A DNA stretch of 64,000 bases from Heliocybe sulcata (lineage: Eukaryota; Basidiomycota; Agaricomycetes; Gloeophyllales; Gloeophyllaceae): NCBI GenBank assembly GCA_004369045.1, contig ML213507.1:1181324-1245323 (forward strand). Direction: 5' to 3'. Each line of letters opens with the position of its first letter. Positions within the stretch are counted from its first letter, which is position 1. Shown one piece after another: positions 35,273 through 46,529 of the stretch. A program made the translations under genes and the position numbers. The notes below the pieces were generated by a model. The model was not told the origin of the DNA and searched no databases. It saw nothing but the letters and a program-made list of their open reading frames with translations.

Positions 35273-35605
35273 CAGAGTAGATGCATTTTTATGAAGGCGA
35301 AAGCGATAGCGACAGTTACAGAGCTAGATTGTATCCATCCATGCACGAGGCCGACGTCGAGGCGCTCAGCGCTCAGCAGTGATGCATGACGGATTTTGCG
35401 GGGAAGAGAGGCGCGCGGTTGTAGATCGTGGAAAACAACCTTTATTGTGACAAGATAACTAACCGTCGTCACAGGCAGTAACATCAGAGCATCCGTGTCA
35501 AGGGATCTCCTTTGACACGAATATTACGATCGATACTAAGTCTACGCTACTAATGATACAATGAGACGAATATAATGACGGCAGCCACCCACAAAAGAGC
35601 ATAGT
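35273..35605. other. Upstream region of the Smr-protein gene
   Basis: A 333-bp interval between the TAF12 stop and the next start on the same strand. No exon was recognised. Confidence 0.4.
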
Positions 35606-37116
35606 CTATATCAGCTTCGCCTCCCGTTTGGCCTGCCCAACCTGCGCAAGTCTGTGGCTTCTTAATGTCATATGTGCGCTGCCCTGCGTCGCGCCCTTCT
35701 TGCCTGCCGCAGCTGTCGAAGGCACTGCTGGCTGAGGCGCGGTCATGGTCGTCTGTGAGAGCGCTATCCGCGTCTCATCAGATGAGAAACCGGGTATCCG
35801 GATATTGTGGTTGCGCTCTTGAAGTAGCAAGGAGCAACGACAGTAAGCGGTGGTGTAGACGCCAAGCACAGCCAGCCCGACAACGCACCTAGGTGAAGTT
35901 GCAGGTCGCGCACCTCGAGCGTGTCCCCACCCCGATGCTTCGCTAATCGGCACCCAAAGTTCGTGACGGAGTCGATGAACTCATCCGCAATATCGAGTAA
36001 CAACTGGAGACAAAAGGTCAGCAAAACGGCAACGGGGAAAGCTAGGATAATAGCACGTCTTCGACATCCGGCTCGATTTTGACGTTTGGGTCTATACTCG
36101 ACACCAAATCCTGTATTGACCGCCGCATACTCTGATCGGCTGGAGTGGTCCGCTTCCTCGACCGGCTGTCGTCCGTCGTCAGCAGGGTCGTATCGTCCCC
36201 CGCCCGCAATACCTGCGAAGCCGCCGGCGCCCCTGCATGTCATCAGTGGTATTCATATAGCCGTCAAAAGAAGAGCTCACCTGCTACCCGTCCACCGCCC
36301 ATACCACCCGTCAGGGTAGGTCGGCCTGCTTGTGGCCAGGGCACAGGCTGGGTAGGAGCGGGGGTGGCGGCGGATGAGGGACTGGGTGCGGGGGAGCTAC
36401 TCTCTTGAGTGTGTGGCGGAGTGAGTATGGGATCATTCGAGAATTGCCTTAGACCGGGCTGTATAGACAAAGTCTCATGATTGACCCTTGAAATTCAAGT
36501 AATTCCTGCCCACCTTGGCAGCAGCTGCCGGAGCTGGTACGGGTGTAGGACCAGCTGGCGGTGCAGCAGGTGCAGCCTGACCGGCTTGTTGTTGTTGCCT
36601 CGCCCTGTGCTCATCTGCATATGCCTTCAACTGCGGCGCACCAATGTCAGTGCCAGTATCCGCGGCAGAGCGAGCGGCGAGAACAAAAAGGCAAAGCAGA
36701 TCCGCATAGGAAAGGGAAGGCATGATACAGGATGTGCAGCTCCGGGAAAGAAGTGCAGAGATAGGATAGTCACATCCCGGGACCACTCGCCCAAACAGTA
36801 GAACAAAGGCGAACCACCAACTCCTGCTTCTAACCGACCAATCCCACGTGCTCGCATGCTCCCGCAACCATACCAGACTCACCTGTAGAATCTGCGCTTG
36901 GTTCAACTTCCCTTGCTTCGCCAGCTCGCCCAGCTGCGGCATATTCGCTAGCAAGAGCTGCGCGATCTTGTCGTTGGAAAGCGGTTCGCCCGTGTGCGAC
37001 TTGAACGCATGGCCAAGCGCGGCTACGATGTTGTTCGCCCCGGGCCCGCCCAGACCTTGAAGTGAGGGGGTGAGCGGTGTTCCTGGTGGTGCTGGCGAAG
37101 GCGCATTAGTCGACAT
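35606..37116 (-). CDS. TAF12: TFIID/SAGA subunit TAF12
   Basis: Histone-fold subunit shared by TFIID and SAGA, pairing with TAF4 or Ada1. ATG 37116 (MSTNAPSP) starts an N-terminal region with [16 protein letters not shown] in exon 1 (ends 36893). After a 262-nt intron comes [15 protein letters not shown], an Ala/Pro tract and VGRNYLNFK. The next exon is Ser/Pro-rich ([15 protein letters not shown]). The following exon carries [20 protein letters not shown]. The histone fold then continues as [29 protein letters not shown] and [18 protein letters not shown], split by short introns, and the stop is at 35606. These blocks match yeast TAF12 closely. All phases I checked agree. The gene is divergent from the F-box-like gene at 37845, across a region with a duplicated segment. 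Confidence 0.95.
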
Positions 37117-37176
37117 GGTGAATGGAGGACGTCGAAGGCAGCAAGCGTATAGAGAGCTGCAGTACAAGTTCGAGGT

Positions 37177-37541
37177 GAGGTCTGAGGTGCCGAAGCGGTA
37201 ATATCTGACAGTTACGCATATTACGCGTTGTATAATAGCTTTGTGACAGGTAACGAATTGTGACATCCCGGCGTGCCACACTCAGGAAGTTGTTTATTCA
37301 TCTGAATACCACTGCGTACACGCTTCGACAGAAAGCCAAACGGGAACTCAGTTTACAAGCAGCTGCTAGATAACCTGTACAATAATATCAAGGCGCCCAA
37401 GCATGAACGCTGAGGCCTGAGGTGTGCCGAAGCGGTATTCTCTGATTGTCTGTCAATTACGCATATAATGGCTTCCGTGACATGTAACAAATTGTGATGC
37501 GTCCCGGCGTGGCGTGCCAACACTTCGGCAAGTTGTTTTAA
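37177..37541. repeat. Direct duplication of about 125 bp upstream of TAF12
   Basis: Copy 1 at 37177-37296 and copy 2 at 37412-37541 share long blocks in the same order, such as GCCGAAGCGGTA, TTACGCATAT, GTGACA-GTAAC-AATTGTGA, TCCCGGCGT and AAGTTGTTT, with small insertions and deletions. The offset is about 235 bp. Both copies lie between the divergent TAF12 and F-box-like genes. Copy 1 begins about 60 bp upstream of the TAF12 start. Confidence 0.8.
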
Positions 37542-37844
37542 ACATTCACGCTGCACAGCTGCTCGACAGCCACCCTTGGAGTTGTGCAGTCCGTCGGTGT
37601 CGATGCCTTCCCGACCGCTTTCCTGTGACGAAGACCTGCCAATATTCGGATCCTGATGAATCGACACCAACGACCAGATTGAGATGATCAGCGCTTCTAT
37701 CTGTACCGCTCATCTGCATCCAGAATCGGGGACCTCAAAACGTGTCCTGACCAGCACAATACCAATTGACGGCCACTGCTGTACCGGAGTCCTTTCGCAA
37801 AGGTAGTCAACAGTTGCAGTGAGTGACTCTTCGGGTCGGCATTC
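37542..37844. other. Upstream region of F-box-like gene, copy 2
   Basis: No exon was recognised between the duplicated segment and the start codon at 37845. Confidence 0.4.
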
Positions 37845-39149
37845 ATGACACTAATGGCAGAACCACAGGAACATATGCCATCGACGGCAGACCCTGGTTG
37901 GTGGAAGACGCCAGAGGAAACTAGCCGAACTATACTACCGCCAGAAACATGGATACGTATCTTCGAGCTCGCTACCATCGTGCCCTGGGCGCTCGAGACC
38001 GAAACGCGGGATCCTTTTGGAGTCTCCGCGCCTTTGATGCCTAGGGAAGAGAGAGACGCGCTGAACCGTTCGTTCGTCACCAAACGAGCATTGGTCCTTG
38101 TCTGCAAACAATGGTGGAAGCTTTCCCTGCCGTTTCTGTATGAGATCGTGACTGCTCATTGTCAAGAAGGCCTCTCGCGTCTGTATCGCACCTTAATTGA
38201 AAGCTCGGACCCAGCTGACGTCGTTGAGGCTCGCCTGATAAACGTGCGCCGTATCCACTGCACCCTCGATCCCGAGGAATCCTTCTACTACAACTGGACA
38301 AACCTTGCGAAGATCATACAGAACTCGCCTAATCTTGTCATCTTCAATATACACGCCAGGGGTCACGCGACGCGTAGCCGTTACGAGATGTCATGGAGAA
38401 TGGTAGCTGCTCTCAAGCTGAGGAGCGGTACCCTTCGGGTCCTAGACTGGGACCTCAAGAATGTAACTGGCATGGAAGGCAAGTACGAAAGGCGCTTGCT
38501 CGCGCACCTCCCGAATCTGCGCATCTTGCACGTAAGCGGAGACAAGCCGTGGTTGTTCTTTTTCCCTCAGCCCTCTGAGCTGACCCCAGTATCCATGCCT
38601 TATCTTGTCAGCACATCGTGGGCTCGTCAGGGGTGCAGTTCCCATCTGACTGTTGTCGACGAACTCCCGTCGCTTCATTCCCTGGAGATAGCGGAAAGGA
38701 TCAATCCAAACATGAATGGCCTCCCTCCTACAAACATCTGCAGTTCCATAACTAGTCTAACACTGCATGGGCAGGACATGCCCTGGGACCCCAATGATTA
38801 TGGACTACAGTGCGCATACAAGGCCCTGCCCAACATCACGCAGCTTGTGCTCTGGATGTACACATGGGAAAATTTCCCATTCGCAGCGTCACTTCCCCCT
38901 GGGATCGAGAAGCTGGGATTGGGTGGGCAAGAGAGGAAACCCAGCAAGAATTCTGTCTACAAGCAACTGTTTGAGAATTTGTACACCATCAAGGCGTCAG
39001 GACTGCGAGTAGTGCGGTTTATTGGGGGAGGTGACTGGTCACTCCTCCCTCAGCGCTCTCCAAAGGTATTACTACGCCTTCAGGAGCTTGCGCCCACTCG
39101 CAGCTTTAGGGTGGCACGTGGAGGACCAGAACGGGAGGCTGTTGGTTGA
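37845..39149 (+). CDS. F-box-like protein with leucine-rich segments (copy 2)
   Basis: Single-exon gene of 434 residues starting at ATG 37845 and paralogous to the gene at 14176-15603. The F-box-like segment is LPPETWIRIFELATIVPWAL with LVLVCKQWWKLSLPFLY. Later matched strands include RRIHCTL, LRVLDWDL, SMPYLVSTSWARQG, SSITSLTLHG and LRVVRFIGG. The frame ends with SFRVARGG and stops at 39149. Homology to the paralog's C-terminus (VEDREGRLLVD) continues immediately after in another frame (VEDQNGRLLVD, to about 39279). A small length change near 39110 has therefore shortened this copy by some 50 residues, or the assembly has an error there. Probably an SCF substrate adaptor; the substrate is unknown. 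Confidence 0.8.
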   Translation: MTLMAEPQEHMPSTADPGWWKTPEETSRTILPPETWIRIFELATIVPWALETETRDPFGVSAPLMPREERDALNRSFVTKRALVLVCKQWWKLSLPFLYEIVTAHCQEGLSRLYRTLIESSDPADVVEARLINVRRIHCTLDPEESFYYNWTNLAKIIQNSPNLVIFNIHARGHATRSRYEMSWRMVAALKLRSGTLRVLDWDLKNVTGMEGKYERRLLAHLPNLRILHVSGDKPWLFFFPQPSELTPVSMPYLVSTSWARQGCSSHLTVVDELPSLHSLEIAERINPNMNGLPPTNICSSITSLTLHGQDMPWDPNDYGLQCAYKALPNITQLVLWMYTWENFPFAASLPPGIEKLGLGGQERKPSKNSVYKQLFENLYTIKASGLRVVRFIGGGDWSLLPQRSPKVLLRLQELAPTRSFRVARGGPEREAVG

Positions 39150-40071
39150 CCTCCCACCAGTCCACGATGCCGCGGCAGCCGCTGAAGAGTCGGAAACGCC
39201 TTCAACAGCAAGAGCTCCTCAGCCACTTCACGCGCAGGTTCAGACGTCGACATCCAATATTCAATCTGAATCTTGGTAGGAGGCGGTCCTGGTGACTCAG
39301 TCTCATATCTTTGATCCAGTACTTAAGGAGCATGATATGTCGTGATCCCATCGAAGCAATGTCGTCTGTATGATAGCCAAATCGAGTTCCCTTCTTATTT
39401 GGCCGTTTGCTTTATTGTTAATGGCAATAAACCTGGACGGAATCCCGACTCCTAACTACCCAATTTAGAAGGAGGATAACTATTTCGGACTCTCGTAGAC
39501 ATATTTAATGTCAGATATCGACGTTCTTTCACACAATTCTGTTTTTTTGCGCCAAATTTACACATTAAAATTGGGTGTACCTCAAGTTAGCGTCTTCATC
39601 CCATCCACTGCTTTCTGCTCAAGCGGTCGCGAAACAAGATGGAGCAGTATACCCTCAATCGGTCTTGCTTATGTGTCTGATCTTTATCCTTCTTGTTCCC
39701 AAATGCCTGGCCGCACGCAATGCACGCTAGGAGGGTCAATCTCGCGAAGCGTCTAGTTTGCAGATACTGTCTACAGCTGCTCCTTCACCGAAAAGACCGT
39801 AGTCTGGAGCTCAAAGCCGGCCATCCATCGACGGTCAGGATGCCGACTGGTGCACTGGCATGATGCTCCTGCTTGACTGGTAAGTGCAGTTCTTTTGTAT
39901 ATGAAAGTCGCCCTTCCAGCTGATATGTGGATCATGATCGTAAGTATACTGAGCATTAGGAAGTGCCAGTGATTAGCTCGGGTTGTGGACGTAAAGAGGC
40001 CGAGGAGTCTCCGAATTCGAACTTACGTTTAGCGCGCGTTGGTTCATCTCAACCATGCTCCTGCTATCTTT
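39150..40071. other. Intergenic region
   Basis: The first 130 bp carry the out-of-frame C-terminal homology of the F-box-like gene. The remainder has no recognisable exon; its later part is the likely promoter of the 40072 gene. Confidence 0.45.
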
Positions 40072-41787
40072 ATGACTTCCGTCGAGACAATCTTCTCTCT
40101 TGCACTGGGCCTTGGGCTACGAGGTCTGGTCGGCGCAGTCACAGGTCCGCATGCCACACTATCCGGAATCCTCGTAGGCCTCTGGGAGGGCGCCGCCCTG
40201 CACCACCTAGCGCACGCGTCTCGTTCGCTGGATCCTTACATCTCATACGTTCTGCGGGTGGTCATTGACTACTTCTGGACAGAAGACTCGCACAGAGTAA
40301 TCATTGTCTTGCTATGGACGGGACTGGGCATGCTCCTCGCAGATGTATGGCCCGCGCTGTCGTACGTTGTGATCCGGTTCGTCTATCGCTGCTACAAGGA
40401 AATCCGACGCGCTCTGTATTCCCTCGACTACGCTCTGTCTACTGCATTTACAATCCCCTCGCGCGTTCGACACTATGCAGAGTCCTCCGCATCCAGCAGT
40501 GCCAGCTCTGTCAGCGTGCGCAGGCAGCCTAGGCGGGTCACCTCCCAGCCCGTCCCAGGTGCGTACACCGAGACGTCGACCATTTACTCGGACTATCAAG
40601 AGTCCGAGGTCGCTGAGATCAATGAGCCGTCGTATTATCGGCAATACGAGGTGCCTCCAGGCGGAGAGAACGATATTCTGCCCAGATCCCCCGATACTTA
40701 CTCTGAGGGAGGCTCGACCGTCAGTCGCGCACCCCCGCCATCCCATTCCCCACAACACAATTACGGATACGGCATCATGTCTCCCACGAGATCAGACAGA
40801 CTTGGTATCAGGATTAACGTTGGTTACGACGATGCATCGAGTGCTGCTTCGACAGCGCCTGCACTGTCCGCTGAGCTCCGCTCCCTTCCCGTACTCACTG
40901 CCCGTGCGCCTTCCACAGTCGCACCTTCTGTAGCGGCACCTTCCGTCATCCCACCTTCAACAGCCACACCACCACGCTCCACCTCTGAACCATGGCAAAC
41001 GAAAACCAAATCCGTTGTCTCTCATGTGACCGCGGCGCAGATGCCTCTACCCGAGTCTCGCGCTTCCTCAGTTGTTAATGCCCCTTCTATATGGCAGCAG
41101 CCGACACCACAGTCACGTACGGAAGTGGCAGAGGAGGAAGAGCGCATACCGTCTCCGGACCCGATGGATCCTTTGCAGACGCCTCCCACAAGTGGGTACA
41201 GGCTGCCGCCGATGCGCGGGGTGTTCTCGGATGAGGATTTGAACTCGCCGCCGGAGGGTCCGCCGCCGCCGTTCAGTTTTGGGCAGGGGGTGGATGCGCT
41301 TAGACTGGAGATTCCTGGGCAGGAAGAGAAGAGTGGTGAGAAGGAGAAGGAAGTCGGGGACGATGAGGAGGAGGAAGAGGAAGAGGAAGAGGAGGAGGGT
41401 GAGGAGAAGGTATGCGATGGGCGGGTATATTTGTCTCGACGTATTCTGACTGAGTCATGGTACCCATAGGGTGATTGGGAGCACGTGAAGTCTCCCGCTG
41501 AAGACAAAGAGGGCGATGATATCGCACCTCCCACTGGTGCTCCTGGTGCAGAGGGGAAGAACAGAGACGAGGATGAGGAGGAAGACGAATGGTCTCTGAA
41601 AAAGAAAGACAAGAAAGGCGGGAAGAAGAAGAAGGATAAAGGCGGGAAGTCTCCTGCTGGCGTTGAAGGAGCAGAGGGCGGAGAGACCGCGATTACCGGC
41701 GAGGAGGGGGAGAAAAAAGATGACGAGGAGGATAACTGGGGCAATGCGAAGGTTAAGAAGAAGAACTCCAGGAAGAGGAGGGGATGA
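40072..41787 (+). CDS. Membrane protein, Smr-less paralog of the 33-35 kb gene
   Basis: ATG 40072 (MTSVETIFSLALGLG) begins a domain of about 130 residues with three hydrophobic helices, similar throughout to the protein at 32935-35272. Shared words include LGLGLR, LVGLWEGA, LHH, DPY, IVLLW and VRFVYR. A long Ser/Pro/Thr-rich, probably disordered middle follows, then a run of Glu. An intron at about 41409-41469 leads to a last exon rich in Lys, Glu and Gly (KKKDKKGGKKKKDKGG) that ends KNSRKRRG at 41787. There is no DUF1771 or Smr domain. Topology suggests an endomembrane or plasma-membrane anchor with a long cytosolic tail. The function is unknown; the shared N-terminal domain appears lineage-specific. 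Confidence 0.82.
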
Positions 41788-42390
41788 GGTATTCGTCCAT
41801 CTGTTTGCTCTTGCAGGCTCACTGCTATCCATGGGTGACGGGCTGGCGGGCTCGGACTTTGTGGATCGTATTCAGGGTACTCTTTGCATTGTCGGGCTAT
41901 TCCTGGTACATGGTGTTTATGACGACAGCCTTGGTTTCCCGGTCTTACGCTTTTGTTGTTTTGCTCTCGCTTTCAATTGATGCTCTCGACTTTTCATATA
42001 CATGTTGCTATGTATTTGCCGCGATTGTTGATAACGTCTGCATCTTTGGGAATCCTGGGAAGCATAGATCGGTGCAAGGCAGAAGACATCAGTAAACGCA
42101 CCTGCCATAGCCAGCTACAGCTAAGGACCTTGCGTGCTTGCCACAACACGTATTCCTTCCGATACCTCCACGAGACAGCCTCAGTTTTTACATATCTTCG
42201 ATTGGAGGTCATTCTCGCGCCAAAGAAACTAGTACTGGGACGAGTTCTCCAAATAAGCTTCACACAAGCTTCATCTTTGCCGATTTAGAACATCCTCCGC
42301 CTCGAGTGCGGGGTAATTTACCTCGGTACTCTGCTCACCGCCGACACGCCGCCTGGCACAAAGCATCCACTGTATACGGACACTGCACAG
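41788..42390. other. Intergenic, upstream of kinase-like gene
   Basis: No exon was recognised. The interval is fairly AT-rich compared with its coding neighbours. Confidence 0.4.
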
Positions 42391-43615
42391 ATGGCATCGA
42401 CAAAGCAGATCAAGCGTGTCACTCTGACTTCGAAGAAGAATTGGTGGATGGGTGAGTACTATCCGCACTACGCTCAGGATCAACGGGTTGGACAGACATT
42501 TTGCGACAGTTGAGCTCAATACGGAGGAGAACAACCCAAATACATCATCCAACTCCTTTTCGTCGTCGGAGGAAACAGCAGTTGCGCAGGATCACCTCGA
42601 ATCATCTCTCCACCAAGACCATAAGGGCCATTACTCAACACAGCAGCGAGCATACGCCGACGAGCACACTGATGCCCCAGCCCCCGAAATCTTTAACCCC
42701 CCACGGCATCCCTCCGCCATCTTTAACTTCCCAACCCCATCCTCCTACAGCGCACCGTCAAATCCGCTAGTCGGCCTCCTTCCCTTCACGAACGGCTCCG
42801 CCTCTGAACTCTTCAAATGCGTAGTCAAAAAGCCAGACGTTGTTCAGCTGGAGATCAACGGCGAGATGCAGTCTAACGCGTTCGACGTCACCACCCAATT
42901 CCTTGCCGAGCTGCGCGTGTACACCACCGTGACCCGGCATCGCAACATCGCTGCGTTCCTCGGCTGCCTGGAGAACGTTGGGATGGTGCTCGAGTACATC
43001 GAGGGCCGCACACTGTACGACGTCATCCGGGAAAAGCCAGAAATGACGCAGGAGAAGAAAATCGACTACCACGACCAGCTGCTCGACGGGCTGTGCCATC
43101 TCCACGCCTTCGGTCTGAGCCACGGCGACCTCTCGCTGCTCAATGTCCAGGTCACGCATGCGTACGACACGATCAAGCTGCTCGATTTTGGGCGCTCCGT
43201 CTCCGCCGAGTCGCGGTACGTGAGCCCGGACGAGCCGCTCGACCCGTTCGCCCACCTCGCCACAGCGTATCCTCACAACCCTGCGCATTCGTACGTGATG
43301 CCGAAGATCGCGAGCATGCGCAAGGTCGAGCAGATCCACCCGGGCACGCGTCCGTTTGCGGCACCCGAGATTTTGAGAGGCGAGTGCCAGGACGCGCTGC
43401 TCGCGGACGCGTATAGCTTTGGGATGATCCTGGTGTGCTTGGAGCGGTGCGCGCTTGTGGATGTGAAGCCGTGGGATCAGAGGAAGGACCTGCTGCCGAA
43501 GGGGTTTCTGGACGGCCTCAGTCTGTTCGGGGAGAGGACGGCGGAGTATTTGAGGAAGTTCGAGAGCAGGAGGAGGTTGAGGAAGGAGGATTTGATGAAA
43601 GAAAGGATGGGTTGA
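42391..43615 (+). CDS. Protein kinase-like protein, divergent
   Basis: A first exon from ATG 42391 (MASTKQIKRVTLTSKKNWW) splices at 42452 to the acceptor before VELNTEENN, near 42497, and the rest is one exon to 43615. A low-complexity stretch of about 110 residues precedes a kinase fold. There is no glycine-rich loop. A possible ATP-site Lys is in FKCVVKKPD, and the hinge is VGMVLEYIEGRTL. The catalytic loop reads HGDLSLLNV (normally HRDLKxxN), the magnesium motif is LLDFG, and a long insert follows before RPFAAPEIL and the helix-F region ADAYSFGMIL. The Asp and Asn of the loop and the DFG are kept, while Arg of HRD and Lys at +2 are missing. It may be an active atypical kinase or a pseudokinase. 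The substrate is unknown. Confidence 0.82.
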
Positions 43616-44197
43616 GTGGGATAGCGGTTCGTGGTTTGGTTGGGGTTTGTGCACTGTTTGGATAACTTATTGAGACTTCGTTTCTGCTCTTTTTCTTCTG
43701 CATCTAACCTTCGCATTTTCATTGCACTGTATAACACCAGACCACAACTCACTTCACGCCTCTGACGACCATGATACCAGACTTGCAATGTGTACTATAA
43801 TTTCCATGTTACCCGGAACCTATTACATGTAATACAACCTACGGAACCCTTTACTATGCTTTCTGTTCATGCAATATATGAGGCATGATCAGGCGGCCTT
43901 CTAGCAGATGTGCTTATAAAAAGAGGATATATTTCGAGCTCTGCAGAACTGGCATTTGGCGTGTGCTAGTACCTATCAATTCTGTAAAGGGCCGTCCTAA
44001 TCTATCCTGTGTATCGTTCCAACGGTTTCCTATGTTGTTTCGAGTACAACAATCTCAAATTGCAGAGACGCGACAAGCCACGCTGCCACAGCGGCTCAAT
44101 CACGTGACAATTGCTTAGTCATACATTCCCACCATTCATTGCTCTTGCACCAGTGCAGCACTGCATTTCATCGAACGCCTACACTTGACACTCTACA
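43616..44197. other. Intergenic, upstream of NKAP gene
   Basis: No exon was recognised. It contains the 3' flank of the kinase-like gene and the NKAP promoter. Confidence 0.4.
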
Positions 44198-45724
44198 ATG
44201 GCGACCGTCCATCCCTCCCGTATGGGCCTTGTGCCCCAAGACCCCAAAAATGACCACGCGTACTCGCAGCGGCGCGACCGCTCGCCGCCTCCCCACCAAG
44301 ACCGGTCAGATAGGTATGGAGACAGAGCGAGGGGCCGGGACAGAGGTTACGGAGAGAGGGAGAGGCGCGATGATGTCAGGGATTCTAGAGAGAGGAGCAG
44401 GGATGAACGTGGGAGAGATGATAGGGACGATGGAAAGCGCAGAGGCAGGAGCCGGGGCAGGGAGAGACGCACGCCAGAGCAAGATGGTGGAAGGAGGCGC
44501 AGCCCGGAGTACGGCGATTACAGGCGACCTGCGGAAGATGCTCCATCGAGGCAGCAGGAAAATATGTATCCTCCGAGAAAGGGAGGAGAGAGGGAGAGTA
44601 GGAGAGGTTATGGTGGTTATGGAGGCGGTGGTGCGGATTTCTTGGATAGGTGTGTGGCCCTGCTTTGTATTCCTTTTCCTTTTCCCCTGACTCGAGTACA
44701 GTCGGCGACAACAGCGGGAAAGCGCGACAGTAGATATCTGGCCGCCTTCGCCCAAGGCACCTGCTAGAGACCTGTACGTTCTCTGTTCACTTTCTACGTT
44801 ATCCGCTAACTCAGATATCAATGCAGGTCTCCTCCGCGCGATTCAAAATCTCACAAGAAATCCAAGAAACGGCGGCACTACGACAGCGACTCTGACGTGA
44901 CCGATTCAGAGGAAGAACGCCGCAGACGCGAGCGCAAGGACAGGAAGCGTTCGCGGAAGGAGAAAGACAGGGAACATGAGAGGAGCCGGGAGCAGCGGAA
45001 GCACCGGTCACGGAGTCGCAGGCGGGACTACAGCGATGATGAAGATAGTGACAAGGACGCGCGGGATAGAAGGAGCAAGGAGAAGGAGCACAGGCACCGC
45101 AGTCAGACCAAGTCTAAGAGCAGGGCACGCAGCCTCGAGCGGGCCAAGTCGCCACCGCGCACTCCGGACGATGAGGACGAATGGGTGGAAGCACCCCCCG
45201 CTGCTCCCGTACTTGCTGCTGCCGCTCCTGCGAGTCACAACGCAGCGAGCATAAGTATGCCCCCTCCGTCGAGCAAGAGCAAAGCTGCCGTCCAGCCCGA
45301 GGAGGACGACGACTCGGACGACGAAGTCGGTCCTCAACCCGTTTACAAGCCGACGGGCAACCGCAAGTTCGACGAACGTCAGTACGGCGGTGCCCTACTG
45401 CGGGGTGAAGGCAGCGCCATGGCCGCGTTCTTGCAGGACGGGACGGACGTGCGCATCCCGCGGCGTGGTGAGATTGGGCTGACGTCGGATGAGATCGCAC
45501 AGTTTGAGTCGGTGGGGTATGTGATGAGCGGGAGCAGGCATAAGCGGATGAATGCGGTGCGGATGAGGAAGGAGAATCAGGTTATTAGTGCGGAGGAAAA
45601 GAGGGGGATATTGAAGTTGCAGAAGGAGGAGAGGGAGAGGAGGGAGGCGATTCTGAGGGAGGAGTTTTCGCAGCTTGTGGAGGATCGGTTGAAGACCTCG
45701 AAGGTTAAGGTCGGGCCTTCGTGA
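44198..45724 (+). CDS. NKAP: NKAP family nuclear protein
   Basis: NKAP proteins are nuclear speckle factors that bind RNA and act in splicing and transcriptional repression. ATG 44198 ([19 protein letters not shown]) opens an Arg/Asp/Ser-rich region. Two short introns near 44650 and 44775 are followed by an RS/KE-rich stretch (about 44825-45180), a Pro/Ala-rich linker, and the diagnostic C-terminal domain. That domain reads [68 protein letters not shown] and an [14 protein letters not shown] helix, with the stop at 45724. The C-terminal SynMuv-type domain is complete. It lies tail to tail with the FKBP gene, 137 bp apart. Confidence 0.95.
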
Positions 45725-45861
45725 GCCCTGGGCTGTCACTTTCTGCTGCGCTGTTATTGGAGAGCTCGCCCTTCAGTGTGCAATGTTATGTCATTCGCGG
45801 ACAAAGTTCCTGTCATGGATAGATTCGCGACGTGTATACAAATTGCAGTAGCGCTTAAAGC

Positions 45862-46529
45862 TTAAAGCTCGTCCTTGGCTACTGAATCTATTGACACCAT
45901 CTCGGTGTCGAACACGAGAGCAGAGTTGGCAGGGATGACGGAGCCGAACCCACGGGAGCCTGTGTGATGCATTAGATTGTTGCCCGCACTCAAAGGAGGG
46001 GTGCGCACCGTAGGCCATGTTCGAAGGAATTGTGAGTTTGCGCTTCTCGCCCTCGCACATGCCAACCAGACCCTCGTCCCAACCTTTGATGACTTGCCCA
46101 ACACCGACTGTACGTGCATTGAACTGAGTTTATGCTAGTATTTTCCAGAGACAATGAACGTACGCGTCAAAGGCAACGGTTGGCCGCGATCATAACTTCA
46201 CAGGACAATCAGGACGGCGAGCAACATACGTCTTAAGTTGGAAGCTCACCTAGAATCGAACTTGCTGCCTCCGTCAAACAGTGTGCCCGCCTAGGTGAAG
46301 CCAAGATCAAAACTCTTTCTCTAGCCATATCCTATGGCAGCCGACTCACGTAGTGCACCTTGATCTTGTCGCCCTTGCGCGCCTTCACCGGACAGCTCTC
46401 AGGCGCATACGTCGTTTCGATGACGAGCTCAGTGGGCGGCTCTGCGGCATATGCTGCGAGACCCAGTGCGAGGATAGAGAGCAAGCTAATGACGCGCATG
46501 GCGGTGGTCGATGTACTGGAAAGCTTCAA
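45862..46529 (-). CDS. FPR2: ER-luminal FKBP-type peptidyl-prolyl isomerase (FKBP2/Fpr2-like)
   Basis: Proline isomerase of the secretory pathway, target of FK506-like drugs. The signal peptide is [18 protein letters not shown] (ATG 46499 or, with ten extra residues, 46529). After the mature start come [64 protein letters not shown], then [20 protein letters not shown], split by four or five introns of about 50-90 nt. The protein ends in KDEL at 45862, a clear ER-retention signal. The FK506-binding pocket residues (Tyr of VHY, Asp of LFDGG, Trp of GWDEG, Phe of VFD) are present. Length, about 145 residues, is typical. Confidence 0.94.

Noticed and set aside
36475-37116. A separate small Ala/Pro-rich protein
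   Set aside because: Its exons join in phase to the histone-fold exons downstream, so it is the N-terminus of TAF12.
41022-41822. Long minus-strand Ser/Pro/Phe-rich open frame
   Set aside because: It is the complement of the Glu/Lys-rich C-terminus of the 40072 gene. The composition is an artefact.
42767-43654. Long minus-strand open frame antisense to the kinase-like gene
   Set aside because: It mirrors the GC-rich codon bias of the real gene on the plus strand and has a repetitive His/Arg/Leu composition without motifs.
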